DNA of 64,000 nt from G965262015 sp965262015. GTDB taxonomy: Bacteria > Spirochaetota > Leptospiria > Turneriellales > CBDBES01. The notes under the pieces are model-generated. The model saw only the letters and a list, made by a program, of their open reading frames with translations, ran no database searches and was not told the origin of the DNA. Shown one piece after another: positions 53,201 through 62,000 of this stretch; the stretch's first letter is position 1; each line of letters starts with the position of its first letter. The stretch covers positions 434,001 to 498,000 of the forward strand of contig OZ253494.1 of assembly GCA_965262015.1 (NCBI GenBank), read 5' to 3'. A program made the translations under genes and the position numbers.

Positions 53201-54978
53201 AGGCGTTTGTTATCTGATTTTCGGATGGCACGTCCTACCGCCTGTACAATATCAATTTTACTTTTTTTAGCTCTTAAAAATAAAACACCATCTATATTAG
53301 GTACGTCTATCCCTTCAGTTAAACATTTTGCATTACTTAAAAATTTATAAGATTTGGATTCATTGTCTTTATTCTCACCCCCCTCCTCTCTCAACCATGC
53401 CAATTTTTCTTTTTTAATATAAGCACTATCAGAACCCGAAACATGTCTAGCACTTATATCTTTATTTGTATTGCTTATGGTAGTTTCAACTGTCTCAGTA
53501 AATTTTTTTGACTCACTAATACGGTGGGTAAAAACAAGAGTTTTTTTGATATTTTTTCTTTTAATAAATTCGAATAATATTTTATGTAGGCTCTCTTTAT
53601 TTTTCCTAGCTATGTCAGTATCATCATCAAAAGAAAACTCACTCGTAAAATATAATTTATCTTTGGTTTTCTTATACATGTGTTTTCTAATTTTTAATAT
53701 AACAACTTTATAATCTGTTAGATAATTATCTTCAATGGCTTTACCAAAAGAATAATTAAAAAATTCCTTACCGTATACTTTTTCGTCATCCATCGTATAA
53801 AGGATTTCAACGCCCTCTTCTTTTTGGGCTTGCTTTTGTGCTGTTTCGCCATAGATTTTTGGCGTAGCTGTCATAAATAAAACTTTGTTGTACGGGATGT
53901 TATTTGGATCTTGTATCAGCTTAAAATTAGATATTTTGTCTCTTACTTGTACCCCTGCTGTTTTATGTGCCTCATCACAAAACACAATATCAAATTTAGG
54001 TAAGTCTTTATATTGCTTAAAAGCCTCTTGGATTTTATTTAAACTTTGGTAAGTGCTAAATACGATTTTTATGTCATCCTTATTACTTTGTAAAAAATCT
54101 TTTATCTTGGTTGGATCTGTAGTTGGAGATAAGCCAGTTAACTGTCTTAAAGATTTTGGAGTAAATAGGATATTATCCTCGTTTTTATAACGATATTCGT
54201 CATAATCATCATCTTTATTCTTGATACTGTGATCGCTACATACTAAACCTGATTCATAACTATAAGCACTATCACACCTAAACACATCTAAGGTTTGCTG
54301 AACTAAAGATAATGATGGTAATAGATATAAAACACGTTTCGCCTGCATTTCTGATACTACATTAATAGCCACAAGGGTTTTGCCAGTACCGCAAGCCATG
54401 ATTAACTTACCACGGTTGGTTTCTTTAAAACCTGATGTAATACTATTTAGGGCTTCTTTTTGGTATAAACGTAATTCTTTAGTTTTCCTTACTATCTTCT
54501 TGATGTCTTTATCCCATCTTATACCACTCTTACTTATATCATCATATGTCCTAATGGATACGTCCTTTTCAAGGTTATCAAGTTGTTTTAATAGGTTATC
54601 GCTAATCTTGTTTGTAGTGGCATAAATCTCACCCCTACTAAATATTTTATTTTGGCCATCAACCCTAAATTCTGTATGGATATTAGCTAAAAAGCTGTTA
54701 ACATTACTTTTGTATAAAGTGGTATCTCTTTTTAAAAATTTGCATTGTATGGCAGTATATTGTATTTCATTATTTACCATTTTTTCACAGACAAGATCAA
54801 TACCTAGATCACGAGTCTGTCTGTATTCCCATTCCTGCCATATACAAATATTTCTAATATTTGTATCAGCCTCTTGGATATATTTTTTAAATATATTCCT
54901 TACTAAAGTTTCAAATTGATCACCTTTTTCTTGGTTATTCTGAACTAACAAATGATTATAAAAATTGTCAAAATTCAT
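50221..54978 (-). CDS. Single-chain restriction-modification enzyme, type ISP-like
   Basis: 1585 residues, matching the 1500-1600 of LlaGI/LlaBIII-type enzymes. An Mrr-like nuclease lies at 1-110: Glu23, Asp61 (GIDLV) and Gln78-Cys-Lys80 form the active site. The helicase has Walker A GTGKT at 197-201, DEAH at 335-338, ATPKIYG at 371-377 and QAVGRAIR at 579-586. The adenine methyltransferase has DPFVGSGNF at 888-896 and NPPY at 1005-1008. The C-terminal 400 residues should hold the target-recognition domain. It would both methylate and, after ATP-driven movement, cut DNA. No separate R, M or S gene is near. All motifs are intact. No ribosome-binding site is clear. Confidence 0.88.
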   Translation of the reverse strand: MNFDNFYNHLLVQNNQEKGDQFETLVRNIFKKYIQEADTNIRNICIWQEWEYRQTRDLGIDLVCEKMVNNEIQYTAIQCKFLKRDTTLYKSNVNSFLANIHTEFRVDGQNKIFSRGEIYATTNKISDNLLKQLDNLEKDVSIRTYDDISKSGIRWDKDIKKIVRKTKELRLYQKEALNSITSGFKETNRGKLIMACGTGKTLVAINVVSEMQAKRVLYLLPSLSLVQQTLDVFRCDSAYSYESGLVCSDHSIKNKDDDYDEYRYKNEDNILFTPKSLRQLTGLSPTTDPTKIKDFLQSNKDDIKIVFSTYQSLNKIQEAFKQYKDLPKFDIVFCDEAHKTAGVQVRDKISNFKLIQDPNNIPYNKVLFMTATPKIYGETAQKQAQKEEGVEILYTMDDEKVYGKEFFNYSFGKAIEDNYLTDYKVVILKIRKHMYKKTKDKLYFTSEFSFDDDTDIARKNKESLHKILFEFIKRKNIKKTLVFTHRISESKKFTETVETTISNTNKDISARHVSGSDSAYIKKEKLAWLREEGGENKDNESKSYKFLSNAKCLTEGIDVPNIDGVLFLRAKKSKIDIVQAVGRAIRKSDNKRLGYIILPIIIPSGKSEDKILEGSVYKETWNILKALRSHDENLGLDIDKIKFNKKPFKIDVEEHEIDEDGNTETSEHETVKIDHTTIPEQNELFKHEDLYLHILKEVGDRNYLQTWTDHIVSLTKRLLDQIDQELSTNQKFAKVYEEFTEVLRKTVKQNLNNNNIKIMLCQHLITEPIFLILFPEKSILNNIPLFKDIEKVLTYTKRSKEELRYELKEFYEDVENRVKGISNFKDKQEFLNKLYGDFFQKIDKELADEQGVVYTKQDIVSFMIRMSNSIFKQEFGKNIDSSDIRIIDPFVGSGNFIINVLQYFKETLKTNKKQLSHKYQKEIFCNEINLLAYYIATINIQYYYHEITGTYQDFTNISLVDTFKTIEDSLNQNKPAFTGELFKKLENPKRIEEQKEKSINFIITNPPYNRSQRGSYMHIDNNIENLYKEPNPVSKLFNSLYDDYVRAFIYIKERLDKEGIACVITNNQFIDKTTFYSFREQLQIDYDKIYHFDLKGNSRDLSKEDIKKQGGNIFGIMTGVGITILVRNPKYTKDTGRIYLYQIADYTKQQEKLDILNDINTIDDIKNELTILDPKKQPGKDKNIWINLGTKEYEHFYLLSDNNKNNQNKIFNKFSKGLISNRNNWVTDFDKDILENKIKLLITEHNNIVDENNTYDDNLYCMNFENIKPKEKISFDQNKIILYHCKPFVKKYVYLEKNLFARTYKILDIFRTEKEDLAICMTGKGKGDYSNIISDKPIDLQFLGNADVYPLYFYTRDNIHSNITQTSIDYFTNIYGKKVKDKDIFYYIYAITNSLEYKETYKNNLFRDDPRIPILKKYDDFVACIKIGKDLSNLHLNYETLKATKDVVISEVKNKSQNHYNLEFKPGFTKIKYKKEQKKIIYNDNIIINNIPIDKLNKYLVSGKNIVEHLVGLYKVKNFKSGMSKNPYLYQEKLYDDPNNFDSDKKGKYIYDLILKGITLGIETEKLIQQIPKIENNFVNITHNT

Positions 54979-55173
54979 TACGTATAAAGTTTATTATGTA
55001 TGTATTACGTACAATTAAAATTTATGTAATATATCCAACCCATAGACATATGTTACATATGCTATAATAGGATTAATTTTATTGACAGTTTCTTAAATCA
55101 AAATAGCTATCCCAGACAATCATATAGCAAAAATAGTTGACTATGTCTATTACACTTAACAATCTGCTTTACT

Positions 55174-55776
55174 ATGATTATGCATGACGAAGAAGAATCT
55201 AAGAAAGATACAAATATTAATGATAAAATACAACAAAATTTTTTAGATAGACGTCAAATATTCTTATGGGACGCAGTGACGGATAAATCTTCTGCCATCC
55301 TAGTTGAAAAATTATTATTTTTAGAATATCAAAATTCTAAAAAGCCCATTTATTTTTTTATTAATTCTCCTGGTGGGGTAATTAGTTCTGGAATGGCAAT
55401 TTTTGACACCATACAAATGATCTCATCACCAGTATATACAATTACCATGGGTATGGCAGCCTCAATGGGTGCTATTTTATTCTGTGCGGGAGAAAAAGGT
55501 CATCGCTATATTATGGAGCATGCTAAGGTAATGATACATCAGCCTTTAATCTCGGGACAGATTGTTGCACCAGCCATTGATATTAAAATTCGGGCTGAAG
55601 AAATTAAAAAAACTCGAGATGAACTGAATCAGATATTGGCAAGTAGAAGCGGAAAGAAATTAAAACAAATTCATCAAGATACAGATAGGGACTATTATAT
55701 GAATGCTTCGGAAGCTGTACAATATGGCATAGCGGATGCAGTTTTAAAAGATCTACGTATATTTGATACTGAATAA
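55174..55776 (+). CDS. clpP: ATP-dependent Clp protease proteolytic subunit
   Basis: 200 residues. ClpP forms the tetradecameric barrel that degrades proteins fed by ClpX or ClpA. The catalytic Ser97 is in GMAASMGAI, His122 in MIHQPL, and the Asp in QDTDRDYYM near 169. The oxyanion region NSPGGVISSG is present. No clpX follows; mraY lies convergent 3 bp away. The ATG at 55180 (third residue) is an alternative start. The N-terminal region is longer and more acidic than in E. coli, suggesting a second ClpP type. Confidence 0.93.
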   Translation: MIMHDEEESKKDTNINDKIQQNFLDRRQIFLWDAVTDKSSAILVEKLLFLEYQNSKKPIYFFINSPGGVISSGMAIFDTIQMISSPVYTITMGMAASMGAILFCAGEKGHRYIMEHAKVMIHQPLISGQIVAPAIDIKIRAEEIKKTRDELNQILASRSGKKLKQIHQDTDRDYYMNASEAVQYGIADAVLKDLRIFDTE

Positions 55777-55779
55777 TAG

Positions 55780-56886
55780 CTAAATAATTTTAAGTGTTGC
55801 TAAAGATAGTAGGCTTAAAAAACTCCCTATAATCCAAAATCGAATCACTATCTTGCTCTCGTGTACACCTTTAAGTTCAAAATGATGGTGTATAGGTGCC
55901 ATAAGCAATAACCTTCTTTGTTGACTCTTATAAAACAGTACCTGTACAATTACACTTAATGCCTCTATAACAAAAATACCGCCCAGAAGTAACAACATGA
56001 TCTCTCGTTTAATACAAATAGAAACCATACCAATCAAGCCACCAATGGCTAAACTGCCTGTGTCGCCCATAAAGATAGTAGCAGGATAACTATTAAACCA
56101 TAAGAAACCAATAGAAGCACCTAACGTTGCAGAGAGAAGAATACACAATTCGTTTACTTCAGGTATAAATGGTATTAAAAGGTAATTAGCAATTGAAGCG
56201 ATACCAGATAAATAGGCTATAATACCTAGTGTGCCCAATACAATAGCACATAAACCAATCGCCAGACCATCTAAACCATCCGTGAGATTCACTGCATTCG
56301 AGGTACTTAATACAATTAGCCCCCAAAAGAAAATAGCGAACTGTCCCATAAAAAATAAAGGTTCTTTCATAAATGGGATGAATAATTCTGTGGTAATATT
56401 ACGTTGTTCTTCTGGATAGTAAGGAAAATAATATATTGTAATGGCAAAGATGAAAGCAATACAAATTTGCCAAAATAATTTTACCTTAGCCTTCATCCCT
56501 TTTTCTATACGGAGCACTGATTTAAGATAGTCATCCCAGAATCCCACTATACCCAACAATAAAGTTGCTAATAAAATAATATATAAATAATGATTAGAAA
56601 AATTACCCCAGATAATAGTGGATGTAGCTGTAGAGGCTATAATTAAGATGCCACCCATGGTAGGAGTGTTTGCTTTGTTAATGTGACTTTTAGGACCATC
56701 TGAATAAATATTTTCTTTGAGATTCCATTTTTTCACTAAAGCAATAAAAGGCTTACCCCAAAAATACATAAAGCTTAAGGCTGTAATGGCAGAGAAAACA
56801 GTTCTAAAAGAAACGTAGCCCAAAATACGTAAAAAGGAAAGGGACTCAAATAGATCTTTCAGTGGGTATAAAAAGTAATAAAGCAT
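55780..56886 (-). CDS. mraY: Phospho-N-acetylmuramoyl-pentapeptide-transferase
   Basis: 368 residues from the ATG at 56886; a TTG lies two codons upstream. MraY makes lipid I from UDP-MurNAc-pentapeptide and undecaprenyl phosphate. About ten membrane helices are seen. The Asp-rich motifs are DDYLKS, NAVNLTDGLDGLAIG and GDTGSLAIGG, and the HHHFELKG loop is the enzyme's histidine motif. No other mur or fts genes are next to it; recG is upstream on the same strand (71-bp gap). Full length and intact. Confidence 0.96.
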   Translation of the reverse strand: MLYYFLYPLKDLFESLSFLRILGYVSFRTVFSAITALSFMYFWGKPFIALVKKWNLKENIYSDGPKSHINKANTPTMGGILIIASTATSTIIWGNFSNHYLYIILLATLLLGIVGFWDDYLKSVLRIEKGMKAKVKLFWQICIAFIFAITIYYFPYYPEEQRNITTELFIPFMKEPLFFMGQFAIFFWGLIVLSTSNAVNLTDGLDGLAIGLCAIVLGTLGIIAYLSGIASIANYLLIPFIPEVNELCILLSATLGASIGFLWFNSYPATIFMGDTGSLAIGGLIGMVSICIKREIMLLLLGGIFVIEALSVIVQVLFYKSQQRRLLLMAPIHHHFELKGVHESKIVIRFWIIGSFLSLLSLATLKII

Positions 56887-56957
56887 AATCAATCAAGGAG
56901 TGTTATATTAGGATGTTATTATGATTACACCTAACAGATTGGATTTACAAACAAATA

Positions 56958-59012
56958 TTAGTTTGTAAATAAAATAATTCCTTTGCTTAATAAATTTTTC
57001 ATGGTTTTTTTATCAAACACACTATACAAAAGATTAGGGTTACTTTGGAAAACTTGATTAGCCAAGGGGATCAAATGGCTTTGGTATCTTAGATCGGCAA
57101 TTCTAAATTCAGAACTTCCTGATTGCTTTAGACCCAATAGCTCTCCTGTACCTCTTATCTCAAAATCTTTCTCGGCAAGGTAAAAACCATCATTAGAATT
57201 ACACATAGCTTCTAACCTTTGTTGGCCTTCTGCGGTAATATTTTTAGAGGCAACCAAAGCACAAAAACTTTTATACTTATCTCTGCCCACTCTACCTCTA
57301 AGTTGGTGTAGCTGGGACAAACCAAATTTATCAGATTCACGAATCACAATAACATTGGCATTAGGCACATCAACCCCCACCTCAATAACAGTGGTACATA
57401 CCAGAATACTAATACGGTTTTCTCTAAAACGTTCCATTGTCATAGCTTTATCGTCGGTAGATAGTTGACCATGCAAAATATCTATATTCTCTCCAGGGAA
57501 AATTTCTGTTTTTAAATATTCATAGTCTTGGGTTAATGAAGCCCAAGTTCTAGTATTTGATTCATCAATGATGGGATAGATAATATATGCCTGTCTACCT
57601 TGTGATATATACTTCTTGATGCTGGCATAAATCCTAGATAGATCTTCCTCCTGAAAAAGAAAGGTTTCTATCTCTTGCCGATTACCTGGTTTCTCTTTAA
57701 TAAATAATGTATCCAAATCACCATAGAGTGCCAGTGTCAAGCTACGAGGAATAGGAGTAGCTGTCATAGCTAGAATGTCGGGCATGTTACCTTTAGCACG
57801 AAGTATCTCTCGTTGTTTTACACCAAAACGATGCTGTTCATCAATAACAACAAGACCAAGATTAAAAAAGGTCAATTTATCTTGTAAAAGGCTATGTGTA
57901 CCTATAATCAGTAACGAATCTCCTTTTGCAATACGATCCAACTTAGATTTTTTATTTAATGGAGTATCCGTTCCTAAAAGCAACTCAATAGGTATAAACG
58001 GAAAGATAGATAATAATTGGGTGGCAGTTTTATAATGCTGTTTAGCAAGAACCTCAGTAGGAGCCATCAAAGCCACTTGTATTTTTTCTTCTACGTATTC
58101 AAGTGCCAGTAATAAGGCTACTAATGTCTTGCCACTACCAACATCTCCTTGTAATAGAATGCCAAATGGATGTGGGCTATATGCTGCTTCACATAATTTT
58201 GTTATAGCTTCATGTTGATCATTTGTTAAAGTAAAATCTAATGAATCTCTTAACTGACTAGGCCATTTTTTTTCTCTTCTAATAAGTGGATACGTTTTTC
58301 TAAGCTTTCTACGTTCATGTTTTTTATGTTGCATAATACTAGAAAAAACAAAAATCTCATCAAATGCCAATCGTTCTTTGGCCAATTTAACTTCATAATA
58401 TGTCATGGGAAAATGTATTTTATGAAGGGCATCTTGTATACCTAATAGACGGATAGATTTTAAGGTAGAGGAAGATAAATAATCTTGTATAAACTCTTGA
58501 TAATTTTTTAAGACCATATGTACGGCTTCACGTAAGGTTCTACTAGTAAGCCCATTTTTACGCATACCATCCGTAGTTTTGTAAATAGGTACTATCTTGC
58601 CTGTATGTACCAGATCATCACCAGTAAGTACCTCAAATTCTGGGTGTAGCATGCAAAAATGGCCCGCAAATTTTACTAATTTACCAGAAAAAGCAATTTC
58701 AGTACCAATTTTACAAATTTGTGTGTAATAAGAGATACCCTGGAAAAAAATAATATCCAAAGAAAGATGATGCCTGCTACATACTAGTACCAACCGTCTA
58801 CTTTTACCATATTGGATTTTATTAGAAATAATTTTACCCCAAAAAGTGACTAAATCACCAACTTTATAATCTTTAAAATTAAATATGTGGGAATAATCAA
58901 TATACCTACGAGGCACATATAATAGTAGATCTTTGATGTTGGTCAGAGAATTTGTACCTAAACTGTGAAGTTGATTAGGTGAAAAGTAATTAAGTTGAGA
59001 TAAACTAATCAA
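56958..59012 (-). CDS. recG: ATP-dependent DNA helicase RecG
   Basis: 684 residues. RecG reverses stalled replication forks. The wedge (OB) domain is at 30-145 (YVPRRYIDYS, VGDLVTFWGKI). The helicase has Walker A LLQGDVGSGKT near 287-297, the diagnostic DEQHRFGV (motif II), SATPIPRSL-type sequence as TATPIPRSL, and LRGRVGR. It starts with TTG, whose last two bases form part of the TGA that ends the coiled-coil gene upstream (4-bp overlap); no ATG lies in the first 100 residues, so the TTG is needed. Confidence 0.95.
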   Translation of the reverse strand: MISLSQLNYFSPNQLHSLGTNSLTNIKDLLLYVPRRYIDYSHIFNFKDYKVGDLVTFWGKIISNKIQYGKSRRLVLVCSRHHLSLDIIFFQGISYYTQICKIGTEIAFSGKLVKFAGHFCMLHPEFEVLTGDDLVHTGKIVPIYKTTDGMRKNGLTSRTLREAVHMVLKNYQEFIQDYLSSSTLKSIRLLGIQDALHKIHFPMTYYEVKLAKERLAFDEIFVFSSIMQHKKHERRKLRKTYPLIRREKKWPSQLRDSLDFTLTNDQHEAITKLCEAAYSPHPFGILLQGDVGSGKTLVALLLALEYVEEKIQVALMAPTEVLAKQHYKTATQLLSIFPFIPIELLLGTDTPLNKKSKLDRIAKGDSLLIIGTHSLLQDKLTFFNLGLVVIDEQHRFGVKQREILRAKGNMPDILAMTATPIPRSLTLALYGDLDTLFIKEKPGNRQEIETFLFQEEDLSRIYASIKKYISQGRQAYIIYPIIDESNTRTWASLTQDYEYLKTEIFPGENIDILHGQLSTDDKAMTMERFRENRISILVCTTVIEVGVDVPNANVIVIRESDKFGLSQLHQLRGRVGRDKYKSFCALVASKNITAEGQQRLEAMCNSNDGFYLAEKDFEIRGTGELLGLKQSGSSEFRIADLRYQSHLIPLANQVFQSNPNLLYSVFDKKTMKNLLSKGIILFTN

Positions 59013-62000
59013 CGGTCTAGGGTAGCTATAATCGTCTTAACAAGTCCAAGCTCCATATTCATATTCTTAGCGATCTCTTCGGATGTCCATCCCATTTTAT
59101 CTAGTTTTGTAACAACTTCTTTATGATTAGACATGTTCTTAATCTGCTGGACATCTTTGGTTATAGAAACATCTGGAATATAATCATCTAGTACACCAAC
59201 AAATTCAGCTAATTTTTTTACTTTTTGTTCAGCGTTAGTTTCTATTTTTTGGATATGAGCAATATCAGCGTGCATGGAAGATTTTAAGTCTTCAAACTTA
59301 TGACGCAGAGTGTCAATCTGCTGTTTGCGTCGATCAACGTCTTCAATGAGATCTTCAATTTCTAGAAACTTTTGCTTCACTAACTCAATTTCAGCTTCAT
59401 TTTTTTCTATCGAAAGTATCTGATCAGATAATGACTCCATATAAGTCTTCATATTTTGTTGTTTACTTTCCATACGCTTATATTCATAAGCCAAACCATC
59501 CATCTTTTCTGTAATGGATGCCATACCCACACTCTTCTCTTCCATCTGCTTGGTTGATATTTCTACTAATTTTTGCTGGTTTACCATTTCTTCGATTAAA
59601 CCATCAATTTTACCTTTATGCTCTTCAATTAATGTATAATCAGATACAATCTGGTTAATCATATGGTGGATTTGCTGCATTGCTTGATTGTTATCTACTA
59701 TTTCAGATTGCATGGTTAAAATTGTATTTAATTTGACCTCGACCTGTTTAATTCTCTCTTCTTTTCTCTCCACAGAAGAAATATTTGATTCTACTTGAGA
59801 CGTAAGTTCGCTCAAAGTATCTATGCGGTTAGCAACATTCTGAACTTCTACATTTTTTTGTTCCACGGTATCTAAAGTCTGTGTTAAATGAGATATAACT
59901 AGCTGTGTCTCTTGAATACGTTGTTTCGAAAGTTCTAGGATATGAATTTCTTCCTTAAGCTGTTGCAAAGAATCTCGAAAACTCTGCATTTCGTGATTAG
60001 CTTGATGGCCCTCTAAATGAATCGTTTTATATAGGTCTTCTTGGCTAACTTTAAGTTTATTTAATTCATTTGTAGATTTATTTTTCAAGTCACTAAATTG
60101 AATAATTATTTCGTCTAAATCACTCTGGAATAATTGTGTCTTACTTCTAACAGCATCTTGTAGATCTGCTTGTGTACTTTTTAGAATAGCTTGTTTTGTC
60201 TGAGAAAAAGAATCTAATTCTTTTTCTTTCAAGACCTGTATAGTCTGTTCGAAAGTAGCTCTATGCTGTTTAAAATCTTCAATAAAATTACTATGTTTTG
60301 TATCTATATCTCTGCGTAAGTTTGTTATCTTAGCTGTCTGATGTTCAATAACAGATATCATATCTAATTTATTTTCCTCCACTTTATTAAGTGCGTCCAT
60401 CAGACTCTCTTTCATGCTCTTCTGGCTATCTTCTATAATTTCACCCTTACTCTCTGTGATTAAATGTTTAAAGGAATAAATTTTATCTTCAACATTAGCC
60501 ATAGTACTATTGACATAATCCTCTAGCTTACGCTTATCATGATCAAAAATATGACGGCCTTGTTGTATTTTATCCTCAATTTCACCCAAAGAAGTAACAG
60601 CAATATGTTTTATTTCACTTTCATGTTGTTTCATAAGATGTTCTTCTTCTTCACTACGCTGACTTAATAACTTCATTTGTGTATCCAAGTAATCTTCCAT
60701 TTCATTATACTTAGACATTAAAGAACGATTATGTGTATGAATTTTTTCATCTGCTTGATTCAGCATGGTAGTAACATGTCTATCAAAGTCTACCTCATGA
60801 GTTTGTAATTTAGATTGGCTATCATTTACTTTAGTCTCTAGATCAGAAGTATAACCTTCTACTAAATATTTAATTTTGGTACTTTGTGTCTCTATGCTAG
60901 AAACACTTGTAGACATGACTTCCTGCATTTCCATAAGCAACACATTTTTGTGCTTATCCATATTGGTAGTATATTCATATATTTTTTCATCATGAACTTG
61001 TAATTTTTTTTGTAGATCATCAAACCAATTAGTTACTACACTGTCTAATTCTTCTGTTCTTGATGATAATACCGTATCGCTATCACGAAAACGTTTCTCA
61101 ACATCCAACCACAATAAATCTGTATGCTCAGATAAAATAGATTTCTGTGTTTCTAATAGTTGAACATTTTTGTCTAATTCTAAATGCATAGAAGATAAGG
61201 CATCTGACATGTATTTCTTAAATTCCTCTTCACGACCTACATAGACCTCTAAAGAAGATTCACTTAAAGCAGATATAGAAGATACAGAAGTGCCTAGATG
61301 TTCATCTAAAGATTGGATAATTTGTTTCTTCTGCTCTTCTAAAGCTATCTCATGATTATGTATTTTGCCATCATGAACTTGTAATTTCTTTTGTAGATCA
61401 TTAAACCAATTAGTTACTACACTGTCCAATTCTTCTGTTCTTGATGATAATGCCGTATCGCTATCATGAAAACGTTTCTCAACATCCAACCACAATGAAT
61501 TTGTATGCTCAGATAAAATAGATTTCTGTGTTTCTAATAGTTGAACATTTTTATCTAATTCTAAATGCATAGAAGATAAGGCATCTGACATGTATTTCTT
61601 AAATTCCTCTTCACGACCTACATAGACCTCTAAAGAAGATTCGCTTAAAGCAGATATAGAAGATACAGAAGTGCCTAGATGTTCATCTAAAGATTGGATA
61701 ATTTGTTTCTTCTGCTCTTCTAAAGCTATCTCATGATTATGTATTTTTTCATCATGAACTTGTAATTTTTTTTGTAGATCATCAAACCAATTAGTTACTA
61801 CACTGTCTAATTCTTCTGTTCTTGATGATAATGTCGTATCGCTATCACGAAAACGTTTCTCAACATCCAACCACAATGAATCTGTATGCTCAGATAAAAT
61901 AGATTTCTGTGTTTCTAATAGTTGAACATTTTTGTCTAATTCTAAATGCATAGAAGATAAGGCATCTGACATGTATTTCTTAAATTCCTCTTCACGACCT

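Noticed and set aside
55040..55170. Promoters for clpP (TGCTATAAT at about 55060; TTGACA at about 55082)
   Set aside because: Neither box has a partner at the right distance, so no start could be supported.
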